Assembly (NCBI GenBank): GCA_039640495.1
Contig: CP046864.1
Coordinates: 2,405,001-2,469,000, forward strand
Length of the DNA stretch: 64,000 bases
Direction of reading: 5' to 3'
Source: Rhodobacteraceae bacterium IMCC1335
GTDB lineage: Bacteria > Pseudomonadota > Alphaproteobacteria > Rhodobacterales > Rhodobacteraceae
The notes below the pieces were generated by a model. It searched no databases and had not been told where the DNA came from. It saw only the letters and a program-made list of their open reading frames with translations. The position numbers were made by a program, and so were the translations under genes. Positions 29,302-38,076 of the stretch are shown piece by piece (the first letter of the stretch is position 1; each line of letters opens with the position of its first letter).

Positions 29302-30288
29302 ATGGCTGACGGCGGCAATACCATGGATGTAAAACCGACTGAGGATATTTCAGCGCGTGAAATGTTCGGGCTAGACACAGATATGGTTGTGAAAGGCTTT
29401 GCGGATCGTTCTGAGCGGGTTCCCGAAATTGACATGACCTATAAATTTGACCCCGACACAACCATGGCCATTCTTGCGGGGTTCTCGCATAATCGCCGGG
29501 TTATGCTCCAAGGTTATCATGGCACGGGCAAATCAACGCATATTGAGCAAGTGGCAGCCCGCCTGAACTGGCCCGCCGTGCGCGTTAATCTGGACAGCCA
29601 TATCAGCCGTATCGATTTAATCGGAAAAGATGCGATCAAATTGCGCGATGGCGTTCAGGTCACCGAATTCCACGAAGGCATCTTGCCTTGGGCGCTGCGC
29701 AATCCGGTGGCGATCGTATTTGATGAATATGATGCCGGTCGCGCCGATGTGATGTTTGTGATCCAGCGCGTGCTCGAACATGATGGCAAACTTACCTTGA
29801 TGGATCAAAACGAAATTATCACCCCCCATCCGCAGTTCCGGCTGTTTGCAACCGCCAATACCGTTGGTCTGGGCGATACCACCGGCCTCTATCATGGCAC
29901 CCAACAAATAAACCAAGCCCAAATGGACCGTTGGTCGCTTGTAGCCACTTTGAATTATCTATCCATCGATGCCGAAACCGCAATTATTCTGGCAAAAGCA
30001 CCGCATTATAATACGGAAAAAGGGCGCAAAACGGTAAAGCAAATGGTAGCGGTTGCAGATCTAACCCGTACCGCGTTTATGAATGGTGATCTATCCACCG
30101 TGATGAGCCCGCGCACCGTGATCAATTGGGCGCAAAACGCGGAAATTTTCGGCAATATAGGCTACGCGTTTCGTTTGTCTTTCCTGAACAAATGCGATGA
30201 GCTTGAGCGTCAGACCGTGGCAGAATTCTACCAGCGCTGTTTTGACGAAGAACTGCCAGAAAGCGCTGCCAGCGTCAGCTTGGGCTAA
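29302..30288 (+). CDS. cobS: Aerobic cobaltochelatase subunit CobS
   Basis: CobS is the AAA+ ATPase subunit of the CobNST complex that inserts cobalt into hydrogenobyrinic acid a,c-diamide during aerobic B12 synthesis. The 328-residue protein has Walker [10 protein letters not shown], Walker B in [11 protein letters not shown] and sensor [19 protein letters not shown] start at the ATG at 29302, which has GAGGA nine bases upstream and gives the family's usual length; in-frame TTG and ATG codons at 29272 and 29278 would add up to ten residues. It forms a two-tiered hexamer with CobT. A hairpin terminator lies just after its stop codon. Confidence 0.96.
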   Translation: MADGGNTMDVKPTEDISAREMFGLDTDMVVKGFADRSERVPEIDMTYKFDPDTTMAILAGFSHNRRVMLQGYHGTGKSTHIEQVAARLNWPAVRVNLDSHISRIDLIGKDAIKLRDGVQVTEFHEGILPWALRNPVAIVFDEYDAGRADVMFVIQRVLEHDGKLTLMDQNEIITPHPQFRLFATANTVGLGDTTGLYHGTQQINQAQMDRWSLVATLNYLSIDAETAIILAKAPHYNTEKGRKTVKQMVAVADLTRTAFMNGDLSTVMSPRTVINWAQNAEIFGNIGYAFRLSFLNKCDELERQTVAEFYQRCFDEELPESAASVSLG

Positions 30289-30294
30289 AGTTTT

Positions 30295-30318
30295 AAGCCG
30301 CAGCGCGCGCGGCTTTTT
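30295..30318 (+). terminator. Intrinsic terminator-like hairpin between cobS and cobT
   Basis: AAGCCGC (30295-30301) pairs with GCGGCTT (30309-30315) over a seven-base loop and is followed by a short T-run. It begins six bases after the cobS stop. Because cobT lies 127 bases further on, the hairpin may make transcription of the two chelatase subunits unequal or may mean cobT has its own promoter. Confidence 0.7.
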
Positions 30319-30415
30319 GAATTTTCCAACCCAACGGGAAAGCGCGCGCTAAAATTCAGGTTGCGGCACTGTAAACAGAGCTTGCAATATTCAAACGTTC
30401 AGCGAGACTTGCGCT

Positions 30416-32293
30416 ATGGGACCAAATTCAGATAACCCGGCCGATCCCTTTAAAAAAGCTTTGGCCGAAGCCACCAAAGTGATGGCCAATGATGCCGATC
30501 TGTCGATCACCTATTCCGTGGATCCGGCTGGCGTATCGGGCGATGTCATGCGCTTGCCCCAAATCAGCCGTAGAATGACCCGTGATGAAGTTTTGGTGGC
30601 AAGAGGCACAGCGGATGCTTTGGCCCTGCACCGCAAATATCACGATGATGGAACGCATATAAAATACGCCCCCCAAGGCAATATGGCACGCGAACTTTAT
30701 GAGGCGATGGAAGTGGCCCGCTGCGAAGCCGTTGGCGCACAAGATATGCCGGGTACGGCGGGAAATATTGATGCGAAAATTGGCGCGGATGCAGCCCGGC
30801 TTGGCTATCTGAATATTACCGACCGCTCTGATGCACCTTTATCGACCGCCGCTGGATACCTCATCCGGCATTTGGCCACGGGGCGCGATATGCCGCCCGC
30901 CGCGCAAAACATTATGCAGCTTTGGCAGGGGTTCATCGAAGAGCAAGCCGGTGGCACTTTGGCAGATCTTCAAAGCAAATTGAAAGATCAAAGCGCCTTT
31001 GCAAAATTTGCCCGCCAAATCATTTCCGATCTAGGCTATGGTGACCAGCTGGGCGACGATCCTGATGATCTTGAAGATCAGTCTGACGAAGATCAGGATG
31101 AAGGGACGGAAGAAGATCAAGATCCCGACAGTACGGGCCAAGATGACAGCAATGAAGATGATACGGAAAGCACGCCTGAACAAAGCCAAGAAGAACAGCA
31201 AGATCCTTCAGCGGCGCAGGTCAGCAGCGATGAAAGCGCTGAAGATGAGATGTCGGAAGAGACTGAACTGCCCGATGGCGGTGCTCCAATGGAGCCCCCT
31301 GCTCCGCAACCAATTTCGGATGCTGATCCGAATTACAGCGTTTATGAAACCAAATATGATGAAGAGATCAAGGCAGAAGAGCTTGCCGATGCCGTTGAGC
31401 TAGAGCGTCTGCGGGCCTATTTGGATCAGCAATTAGAACCATTAAAGGGGGCGGTAAGCCGGCTGGCCAATAAGCTACAACGCCGCCTGCAAGCCCAGCA
31501 AAACCGTTCTTGGCTGTTCGATTTAGAAGAAGGCATTTTAGACGCAGGTCGTTTGGCGCGCATCGTCGCGAACCCCACCACCCCGCTAAGCTTTAAAAGA
31601 GAAAAAGACACCGAATTTCGCGATACCGTGGTCACGCTCTTGCTTGACAATTCCGGCTCTATGCGCGGACGGCCCATTTCCATCGCGGCGATTTGTGCGG
31701 ATGTTTTGGCGCGCACATTAGAGCGGTGTAACGTCAAAGTGGAAATTCTTGGGTTCACCACCCGCGCGTGGAAAGGCGGGCAAAGCCGGGAAGATTGGCT
31801 GAATGAAGGACGTCCGCAACAGCCTGGGCGGCTGAACGATTTACGCCATATCATCTATAAGGGCGCCGATGCGCCTTGGCGGCGCGCAAGATCCAATTTG
31901 GGCTTGATGATGAAAGAGGGTTTGCTGAAAGAAAATATTGATGGTGAAGCGTTGGAATGGGCGCATCGTCGCATGGCTGGGCGCCCCGAGGCGCGTAAAA
32001 TTCTTATGGTGATATCAGACGGCGCACCGGTTGATGACAGCACTTTATCGGTGAACCAAGCCAATTATCTTGAAAAGCATCTGCGGGATGTGATTGCGAT
32101 GGTTGAAAAGCGCAAAGCGGTAGAATTACTGGCAATTGGCATTGGTCATGATGTCACCCGTTATTATGAACGCGCCGTCACGATCACGGATATCGAGCAG
32201 CTTGCGGGCGCCATGACCGAACAATTGGCTGCGTTATTTGACAATGATCCGCGCGCGCGCGCGCGCGCGGCCGGTATGAGAAAAGTGAATTGA
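30416..32293 (+). CDS. cobT: Aerobic cobaltochelatase subunit CobT
   Basis: This 625-residue protein is the second AAA+-associated subunit of cobaltochelatase, coupling CobS ATP hydrolysis to CobN through a metal-dependent integrin-like interaction. The N-terminal domain (about 1-210) is followed by a very acidic linker (about 215-310, dominated by D, E, Q and S). A C-terminal von Willebrand A domain carries the MIDAS motif DNSGSMRG. This order is the CobT standard. The gene ends with a (GC)9 dinucleotide run encoding RARARA. Start at the ATG at 30416 is reasonable, though its ribosome site is weak. Confidence 0.95.
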   Translation: MGPNSDNPADPFKKALAEATKVMANDADLSITYSVDPAGVSGDVMRLPQISRRMTRDEVLVARGTADALALHRKYHDDGTHIKYAPQGNMARELYEAMEVARCEAVGAQDMPGTAGNIDAKIGADAARLGYLNITDRSDAPLSTAAGYLIRHLATGRDMPPAAQNIMQLWQGFIEEQAGGTLADLQSKLKDQSAFAKFARQIISDLGYGDQLGDDPDDLEDQSDEDQDEGTEEDQDPDSTGQDDSNEDDTESTPEQSQEEQQDPSAAQVSSDESAEDEMSEETELPDGGAPMEPPAPQPISDADPNYSVYETKYDEEIKAEELADAVELERLRAYLDQQLEPLKGAVSRLANKLQRRLQAQQNRSWLFDLEEGILDAGRLARIVANPTTPLSFKREKDTEFRDTVVTLLLDNSGSMRGRPISIAAICADVLARTLERCNVKVEILGFTTRAWKGGQSREDWLNEGRPQQPGRLNDLRHIIYKGADAPWRRARSNLGLMMKEGLLKENIDGEALEWAHRRMAGRPEARKILMVISDGAPVDDSTLSVNQANYLEKHLRDVIAMVEKRKAVELLAIGIGHDVTRYYERAVTITDIEQLAGAMTEQLAALFDNDPRARARAAGMRKVN

Positions 32294-32298
32294 GCCCG

Positions 32299-34104
32299 AT
32301 GAAAACAGCCCATTTCCAAAGCTTTATCGACGACTCTGAACCCGATGCGGGCCCTGCGCGCCTGAGCGCGCTTCGCAAGGCCATCTCTGGCGCACAGCTG
32401 AGCGGCTTTTTGGTCCCGCGCAGCGATGTGCATCAAGGGGAATACGTTGCCAAACGCGATGAGCGCTTGGCTTGGTTAACCGGATTTACAGGTTCGGCCG
32501 GGTTTTGCGCCGTTTTACCTGATGTCGCGGGTGTATTCGTAGACGGGCGCTACCGGGTTCAAGTGAAAGTGCAAACAAACGCCACCTTCACACCCGTTGA
32601 CTGGCCCGAAACGAGCCTGCCCGATTGGCTGCAGAAAAACCTGCAAACGGGTACGATCGGTTTTGACCCGTGGTTGCATAGTTGGGGCGAGATAAAAGCC
32701 CATCGCGAAGCGCTGGGCGAAAACGGCATTCAGCTGCGGCCAAATGCCAATCTTATCGATCAAATCTGGACCGATAGGCCAGATCCACCCAACGCGCAGG
32801 CCTATGCCTACCCCGATGATTATGCCGGTGAAACCCATAGTGATAAGCGCAAACGCCTTGCCAAAATGCTGCGCGACAACGCGCAAGACACAGCGATCCT
32901 AACGCTGCCAGACAGCATCGTTTGGCTGCTGAATATGCGCGGCAGCGATGTCACCCATGTGCCCTTGGTTCATAGCTTTGCATTTTTGCACGCCGATGCT
33001 TCAGTGGATCTGTTCATTGCGCCTGGAAAAGCCGAACACCTATCGGGGCATTTTGGCGCCGGGATACGCCTCTTCTCACAAGATCAATTCGACGCGCAAC
33101 TGTCGCAATTACAAGGCAGGGTGCGCGTTGATGCCGGGCATATTCCCTATGCCGTTGTCGATATTCTTCAAAAAGCGCAGGTTGAAATCGCGTTCGAGAC
33201 AGACCCGGCTATCCTTCCAAAAGCCTGCAAAAACCTTATAGAATTACAACACGCCCGCGTGTCGCATCAACGCGACGGCGCGGCAATGTGCGAGTTTTTG
33301 GCCTGGCTTGATAACGCGCCGATTGGCACCATAACAGAAATTGACGTGGTTATTGCGCTTGAGAGCTTTCGGCGCGCCAATTCAGAGCTCTTGGACATCA
33401 GCTTTGATACGATTTCAGCCAGCGGCCCGAACGCCGCCCTGCCCCATTATCGGGTGAATGAAGCGTCAAACCGGCTGCTTCAACCCGGAGAGGTCATGCT
33501 GGTGGATAGCGGTGGCCAATATCTGGATGGCACCACCGATATTACACGAACCATCGCGATTGGCACGCAACAGCACGAGGTTTGCGCTGCCTTCACGCGG
33601 GTTTTGCAAGGGATGATTGCGATTTCTCGCCTTAAATTCCCATATGGCATTTCCGGGCGCGATCTGGATGCGTTTGCTCGCGCGCCGCTTTGGGCTGCCG
33701 GGCAAGATTTCAATCATGGCACAGGCCATGGCGTTGGGCATTTTTTAAGCGTGCATGAAGGCCCGCAGCGATTATCGCGTGCCTCTACCGTGGTGTTGGA
33801 ACCAGGGATGATCCTATCGAACGAGCCCGGCTTTTACAAAGAAGGTGCGTTTGGAATTCGGATTGAAAATCTGCTCAGCGTTGGTGTGGCAGATCTGCCC
33901 GAGGCCGCAAATTTAACGCGACTTTTGGAATTTGAAACGCTTACCCATGTGCCGATTGATCTTCGCATGGTCATCTCTGATTGGCTGGACCCGTCAGAAA
34001 AAGCTTGGATAAACGCCTATCATCAAAAATGTTGGAATCTGCATCAGGATCAGCTGAGCAGCAGCGCCGCGCAATGGCTGGGCCACGCCACAAAAGCGCT
34101 CTAA
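32299..34104 (+). CDS. Xaa-Pro aminopeptidase (M24B family)
   Basis: This cytoplasmic aminopeptidase P-type enzyme of about 601 residues removes an N-terminal residue preceding proline. It has the three-domain layout of the long (eukaryote-like) APP: two creatinase-like N-terminal domains and a C-terminal pita-bread domain. Metal ligands are visible in LVDSGGQYLDGTTDITRT, NHGTGHGVGHFLSVHEGP and LSNEPGFYKEGAFGIRIEN. I use the ATG at 32299, five bases past the cobT stop; a TTG at 32290 would overlap cobT. It is probably translated from the cobT transcript but is functionally unrelated. Confidence 0.93.
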   Translation: MKTAHFQSFIDDSEPDAGPARLSALRKAISGAQLSGFLVPRSDVHQGEYVAKRDERLAWLTGFTGSAGFCAVLPDVAGVFVDGRYRVQVKVQTNATFTPVDWPETSLPDWLQKNLQTGTIGFDPWLHSWGEIKAHREALGENGIQLRPNANLIDQIWTDRPDPPNAQAYAYPDDYAGETHSDKRKRLAKMLRDNAQDTAILTLPDSIVWLLNMRGSDVTHVPLVHSFAFLHADASVDLFIAPGKAEHLSGHFGAGIRLFSQDQFDAQLSQLQGRVRVDAGHIPYAVVDILQKAQVEIAFETDPAILPKACKNLIELQHARVSHQRDGAAMCEFLAWLDNAPIGTITEIDVVIALESFRRANSELLDISFDTISASGPNAALPHYRVNEASNRLLQPGEVMLVDSGGQYLDGTTDITRTIAIGTQQHEVCAAFTRVLQGMIAISRLKFPYGISGRDLDAFARAPLWAAGQDFNHGTGHGVGHFLSVHEGPQRLSRASTVVLEPGMILSNEPGFYKEGAFGIRIENLLSVGVADLPEAANLTRLLEFETLTHVPIDLRMVISDWLDPSEKAWINAYHQKCWNLHQDQLSSSAAQWLGHATKAL

Positions 34105-34139
34105 CAAGCGCCGCGACAGGGCGCGTTTAAGGCGCCTAA

Positions 34140-34156
34140 AGGGGCAATCCGCCCCT
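34140..34156. terminator. Small GC-rich hairpin after the Xaa-Pro aminopeptidase gene
   Basis: AGGGGC (34140-34145) and GCCCCT (34151-34156) form a perfect 6-bp stem with a five-base loop 36 bases past the stop codon. There is no T-run, so it is at best a weak or Rho-assisted terminator. Confidence 0.35.
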
Positions 34157-34292
34157 GAATACCTTAAGGTGCGCGGCTTTAAATTTGCGACTCACCGCCA
34201 AACTTGCCAGATATGGCGAAAAGCTGTACTATCTGCGCAGCTATTTTGGGTCATGCACAGCAAATGCCCCACAGGAAAGCGAGGGCGAAACA

Positions 34293-34421
34293 TTGGGTAA
34301 AAACATTATTGTTCCGGCAATTATCTTCGTTTTCTTGGTTGGATTGCTGGGCTATTCGATGATCTTTAAGCCCCGCAATGACCGCTTTGATGAAAGCGCC
34401 AGACGCGTTTTATCCAAATAA
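34293..34421 (+). CDS. Small single-pass membrane protein
   Basis: This is a 42-residue open frame starting at TTG with GAGGG eight bases upstream. It encodes GKNIIVPAIIFVFLVGLLGY, a convincing membrane helix, then a basic-acidic tail FKPRNDRFDESARRVLSK. A longer in-frame version beginning at 34185 would add 36 residues of low plausibility. I do not recognise a named family. It sits alone between convergent genes. Confidence 0.5.
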   Translation: MGKNIIVPAIIFVFLVGLLGYSMIFKPRNDRFDESARRVLSK

Positions 34422-34582
34422 AGATCACGCCTGATTTACGCCCTGCCTTACAGCGCCGAGAGCGGTGCATAAAAAGTTTGCTCTAAGGCACGCATTGGCT
34501 GAAAGCAAAGGCAAGTTATGCGCCTTTCTGGGCGCAAACGCTCCGGCCACTTACCCTTCACACCTTGTACAATAAATGCGCG

Positions 34583-34873
34583 CTACACCGCCTCAACATA
34601 TCTAAATTCGCGCGTTGCCCCATCGCCCAACGCGGCAAGCGCCTCTTGATAGGCGGGGCTGTTATAGCCGGCTTGCGCCGCTTCAAGGCTTGCCCATTCA
34701 ACCACCACTGTCCGCGTCATCTGACCGTCTTCTGCCACCGCAACCGGCACCCCGCGCGCCAAAAATACCCCACCGGCGGCTTGCATCGCAGGCCCGGCAA
34801 GCTTGGCATAAGCCGCCAATTTCGCGTCATCTGAAATCGCGGTGTAAATAACCACCTGTAAAACCTTTGCCAT
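34583..34873 (-). CDS. DUF1330 family protein
   Basis: This 96-residue ferredoxin-like-fold protein has the DUF1330 features: the FLARGVPVAVAEDG segment, RTVVVEWASLEAAQAGYNSPAYQEAL and a C-terminal strand FRYVEAV. Function is unknown; the fold is related to dimeric alpha-beta barrels such as antibiotic-biosynthesis monooxygenases. AAGGA lies eight bases before the ATG at 34873, which decides against the in-frame ATG three codons earlier. Confidence 0.9.
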   Translation of the reverse strand: MAKVLQVVIYTAISDDAKLAAYAKLAGPAMQAAGGVFLARGVPVAVAEDGQMTRTVVVEWASLEAAQAGYNSPAYQEALAALGDGATREFRYVEAV

Positions 34874-35070
34874 CTTGAGCATCCTTTTCTAATTATGCGT
34901 TTGACCACAGCTTATCAAATCACGCCCGGCTGAACAGCGCCAATCGTTAGAAAATTACAAAATCCTGGCTACACCGCGCAGGTCAACACGCTGTGATATC
35001 TGGCGCTTGGCAATAGACAAATCCAAAAACCGCTCTAGGCTTACCCCTGTTGGTCATAGAAAGGATCATT

Positions 35071-35847
35071 ATGCCCCAAATCACCCGTATCATCGCAGGT
35101 ATGCGCAGGTTTTTTTATCTTTTTCTGGCTCTCGGTGTAAGCGCGCCGCTGTCTGCGGCCGAACTGGGCATAGACATCACGCAGAAAGGCAATGGAGCAA
35201 CCGCGCAAAACGGTATGCAAGTCAGCGTGCATTATGAAGGGCGCCTGAGCGATGGCACCGTGTTTGATGCCTCGCGTCCACGCGGGCAAGCTTTTCGCTT
35301 TGTGCTTGGCGCCGGACAGGTCATTCAAGGGTGGGAGCAGGGCATTTTGGGAATGAAAGAGGGCGAGCGCCGAATATTAACCATTCCGCCACAATTGGGA
35401 TATGGCGCGCGCGGTGCTGGCGCGAAAATTCCGCCAAACGCCACGTTGCGCTTTGAAGTGGAACTGCTGAAAACAGCTTGGCCGCCAAAATTACAGCAAG
35501 CCAGCAATCAAGATCTGCAAGAGGCTCAGAAAAATGGCACGCTGATCATCGATATTCGCCGCCCCGAGGAATGGGCGAAAACGGGTATTATCGAAGGGGC
35601 CGAATTGATCACAGCATTTACAAAATCGGGCCAGCTTCACCCAGAGTTTCAACAGAAATTCATGTCGGTGATCACCGATCGCGATACCCCGATCATGCTC
35701 TATTGCCGCACCGGCAACCGGACCTCGAATTTGGGCAAGGCTTTGGTGGATCAATTGGGCTTTGCCAATGTCAGCCATCTGTCAAAAGGCATCACAGGCT
35801 GGCAGAAAGCCCAACAGCCGGTGCAATCTTATAAGGCTTCGCAATAA
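35071..35847 (+). CDS. Exported FKBP-type prolyl isomerase fused to a rhodanese domain
   Basis: The 258-residue protein has an N-terminal signal peptide (basic residues then a hydrophobic core at about 11-30, ending APLSAAE). An FKBP domain at about 33-135 follows, with the canonical VHYEGRLSDGTVFDAS, GQVIQGWEQGILGMKEGE and YGARGAGAKIPPNATLRFEVELL motifs. A rhodanese-like domain at about 145-250 has its active-site Cys212 in YCRTGNRTS and a C-terminal GITGW element. It should act in the periplasm on protein folding; the rhodanese half suggests sulfur or thiol chemistry. The ATG at 35071 has AAAGGA six bases upstream, better than the earlier in-frame TTG. A strong terminator follows. Confidence 0.92.
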   Translation: MPQITRIIAGMRRFFYLFLALGVSAPLSAAELGIDITQKGNGATAQNGMQVSVHYEGRLSDGTVFDASRPRGQAFRFVLGAGQVIQGWEQGILGMKEGERRILTIPPQLGYGARGAGAKIPPNATLRFEVELLKTAWPPKLQQASNQDLQEAQKNGTLIIDIRRPEEWAKTGIIEGAELITAFTKSGQLHPEFQQKFMSVITDRDTPIMLYCRTGNRTSNLGKALVDQLGFANVSHLSKGITGWQKAQQPVQSYKASQ

Positions 35848-35874
35848 AAACCGGCGAAGATCGTTTTTTTTAAT

Positions 35875-35913
35875 AAAAAAAGCGCGCCGGGTTTAACCGC
35901 CGGCGCGCTTTTT
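35875..35913. terminator. Bidirectional intrinsic terminator between the FKBP gene and flagellin
   Basis: AGCGCGCCGG (35881-35890) and CCGGCGCGCT (35900-35909) form a perfect 10-bp stem with a nine-base loop. Six A residues precede it and a T-run follows. It lies between two converging genes, ending 19 bases before the flagellin stop, and works in both directions. Confidence 0.93.
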
Positions 35914-35932
35914 CTGGTTTTATGACGTGGTT

Positions 35933-38065
35933 TTAACCGAGCAATTGCAGCACGTTTTGTTTCGCCGCATTGGCCTGCGCCATCATCGCGATCGAAGCTT
36001 GTTCCAAAATTCTGCTTGTGGTCATTCTTGACGTTTCCGCTGCAAAATCAGCATCCTGCAAGCGCCCAAGACTCATTTCTGAATTAGCCGCCACATTTGA
36101 TAGGTTCGAAATCGACATATCAAATCGATTGCTTAAGGCGCCGAACATCGCGCGATCAGCACTGATATTTTGAAGCGCCAAGTCAATCGAATTGATCGCT
36201 TTATGGGAGTCTGTTGCGGAAGCGACGCTTAAATTACCGCCCAAAACAATATCAAAAGTACCATCGATATTGTCAGTCAAATTTAAGCCGGTGATCCCTT
36301 CTGCTTGTAGCTTCGCTACAATCTGCTCAGCAGCCGCGGCAGGAGAATCATAGGTTACGAGCTTAGCGTTTGTGGAGATGTACAAGCCACTTGCTTTTTC
36401 AATTACCGAACCTGCTTCAAAATCCAAAGCTGTGCTGAAGACGGCAGTGGCCCCAGAAGCTGTTGCCATTGCAGTTGAAGAACCTACAAATGATTGGCCA
36501 GCAGTGTAAGTGGTTGATCCATAGGTCAAGGAACCCGCTGTAACTAAGTATGACTTTCCGCTTGTTATCGCAACATCATCACCACTGGTAATATTATTGA
36601 TACGGCTGTCGGTAGGCGAAGTTTCATCCGTATTAGAAACTGCGGTAACCTCTACCAGAGCACTAGCTCCGGTAGCTGTCGAGGTTTCAGCGACAACAAA
36701 TACGCTGTCATTCAAACCACCACCAGTTGTAGTATTTGCAGCCGTACCCCCATTATTGACACCATCAAAGTATGAACCTGCAGAGTAAACTTGGGTATTG
36801 TACGTCACCGAACCTGAATTGACATAATATCTTGTTCCATCGACAATTGCGCTCGTAGCTGTGTCCTCAAGAGATACAGAACTCGTCCCGACACCTAAAA
36901 TCGATTGGCCTGCTGTATATGTTGTTGCCCCATAGGTTAGTGAACCCTCTGTAACCAAATAAGTAGATCCAACATCAATATTAATAGAAGTTGCATCCGC
37001 GACAGATGTCTCAGTCAGGCTAGCGTCATAAAAAACGGAGGAGTCATTGACCACCTTAAATTGCGTACCATCCGCGGCCGCATTAACATCTGCATCGGTT
37101 TTGATCGCCTTGACGCGGCCCGTGCCTGTCAAAGATGTTGTATTCGCCGCTACCGTGATTATCGAGCCAAGGCCATTGGCCCCATCGTTAGAATCCGCGA
37201 TCGGAGACGTAACCGACGCGCTGATACCGGAATTTGAGGTTGTAAAATCAGTCGTGCCCATCGACGTGATATAATATTCACCCGCGCTTAGCGCAGATGT
37301 GCCGTTAACCGCAGTCGCCCCCGTATCAATAATATTGGTATCTGTAAGCGTTGTTTGAATCGACTGACCATTAATCGTCATGGTGATTTTATCATCCGCG
37401 GCAAAAGCACCACTTAAAGTTACTTTTCCATCGGTTGGATTTATCGCAATGGCGCCACTGCCACCTGTAGCATATGTGGTTGCGATTGTTGGCACCGTTC
37501 CAGTGCCCTCAATATCCAAAGCCTCCGAGGTGATCGCATAGAAATTCACCGTGATGTTATCGCCATCATTTGGCGTCGAGCCAATCTGAAAGTTGGTTGT
37601 ATACGCCTCTGTATGCGATGTCGCCAATTCATTGGCACCCCGAGCGCCGTTGAAAATGCTTTGCCCTGCCCATTGTGTACTTTGGGCAATCCGGTCGACT
37701 TCCATCGTCAATTGATCAATTTCCAACTGAATCATTTCTCTGTCAGTTGGACTATTGGTGCCATTCGCCGCTTGAATTGCCAATTCGCGCATGCGCTGAA
37801 GGATATTGGTAATTTCAACCATAGCCCCCTCAGCCGTATTGATCATCGACTGCCCATCCGTGGCGTTACGAATGGCCATACGCATACCTTGAACGTCAGA
37901 ATTAATTCTTGTTGCCACAGCCACGCCAGCCGCATCATCAGAGGCTGAATTGATGCGCAATCCGGAGGTCAAACGCTCCATAGACTGATTGAGCGTAACG
38001 GTATTTCTATCAGAACTTTTAGACGCCAGTAGAAAAGCTGTATCGGTTGCGATATTTAATGCCAT
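35933..38065 (-). CDS. fliC: Flagellin with enlarged, repeat-containing variable domain
   Basis: This is a 710-residue flagellar filament subunit. The N-terminal D0/D1 region (about 1-150) is canonical: SMERLTSGLRINSASDDAAG and the NILQRMRELAIQAANGT helix. The C-terminal D1/D0 region (about 625-710) has NRFDMSISNLSNVAANSEMS and ends QNVLQLLG. Between them an insert of about 470 residues, rich in T, S, G and A, forms the surface D2/D3 region; it is longer than in many alphaproteobacterial flagellins of 270-400 residues. Three copies of a YxVxxGSxTYxxxxYxAG motif lie inside it. It starts 11 bases after the upstream helical-protein gene, with AAGGAG well placed. No other flagellar genes are in the window. 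Confidence 0.95.
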   Translation of the reverse strand: MALNIATDTAFLLASKSSDRNTVTLNQSMERLTSGLRINSASDDAAGVAVATRINSDVQGMRMAIRNATDGQSMINTAEGAMVEITNILQRMRELAIQAANGTNSPTDREMIQLEIDQLTMEVDRIAQSTQWAGQSIFNGARGANELATSHTEAYTTNFQIGSTPNDGDNITVNFYAITSEALDIEGTGTVPTIATTYATGGSGAIAINPTDGKVTLSGAFAADDKITMTINGQSIQTTLTDTNIIDTGATAVNGTSALSAGEYYITSMGTTDFTTSNSGISASVTSPIADSNDGANGLGSIITVAANTTSLTGTGRVKAIKTDADVNAAADGTQFKVVNDSSVFYDASLTETSVADATSINIDVGSTYLVTEGSLTYGATTYTAGQSILGVGTSSVSLEDTATSAIVDGTRYYVNSGSVTYNTQVYSAGSYFDGVNNGGTAANTTTGGGLNDSVFVVAETSTATGASALVEVTAVSNTDETSPTDSRINNITSGDDVAITSGKSYLVTAGSLTYGSTTYTAGQSFVGSSTAMATASGATAVFSTALDFEAGSVIEKASGLYISTNAKLVTYDSPAAAAEQIVAKLQAEGITGLNLTDNIDGTFDIVLGGNLSVASATDSHKAINSIDLALQNISADRAMFGALSNRFDMSISNLSNVAANSEMSLGRLQDADFAAETSRMTTSRILEQASIAMMAQANAAKQNVLQLLG
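36473..36970 (-). repeat. Three imperfect repeats in the flagellin insert
   Basis: Residues about 366-395, 411-439 and 504-531 of the flagellin share the pattern YxVxxGSxTYxxxxYxAGxxxxG: STYLVTEGSLTYGATTYTAG, TRYYVNSGSVTYNTQVYSAG and KSYLVTAGSLTYGSTTYTAG. The first and third copies are also close at nucleotide level. The pattern suggests short beta-hairpin modules exposed on the filament surface. Confidence 0.75.
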
Positions 38066-38076
38066 TTCATGCTCCT

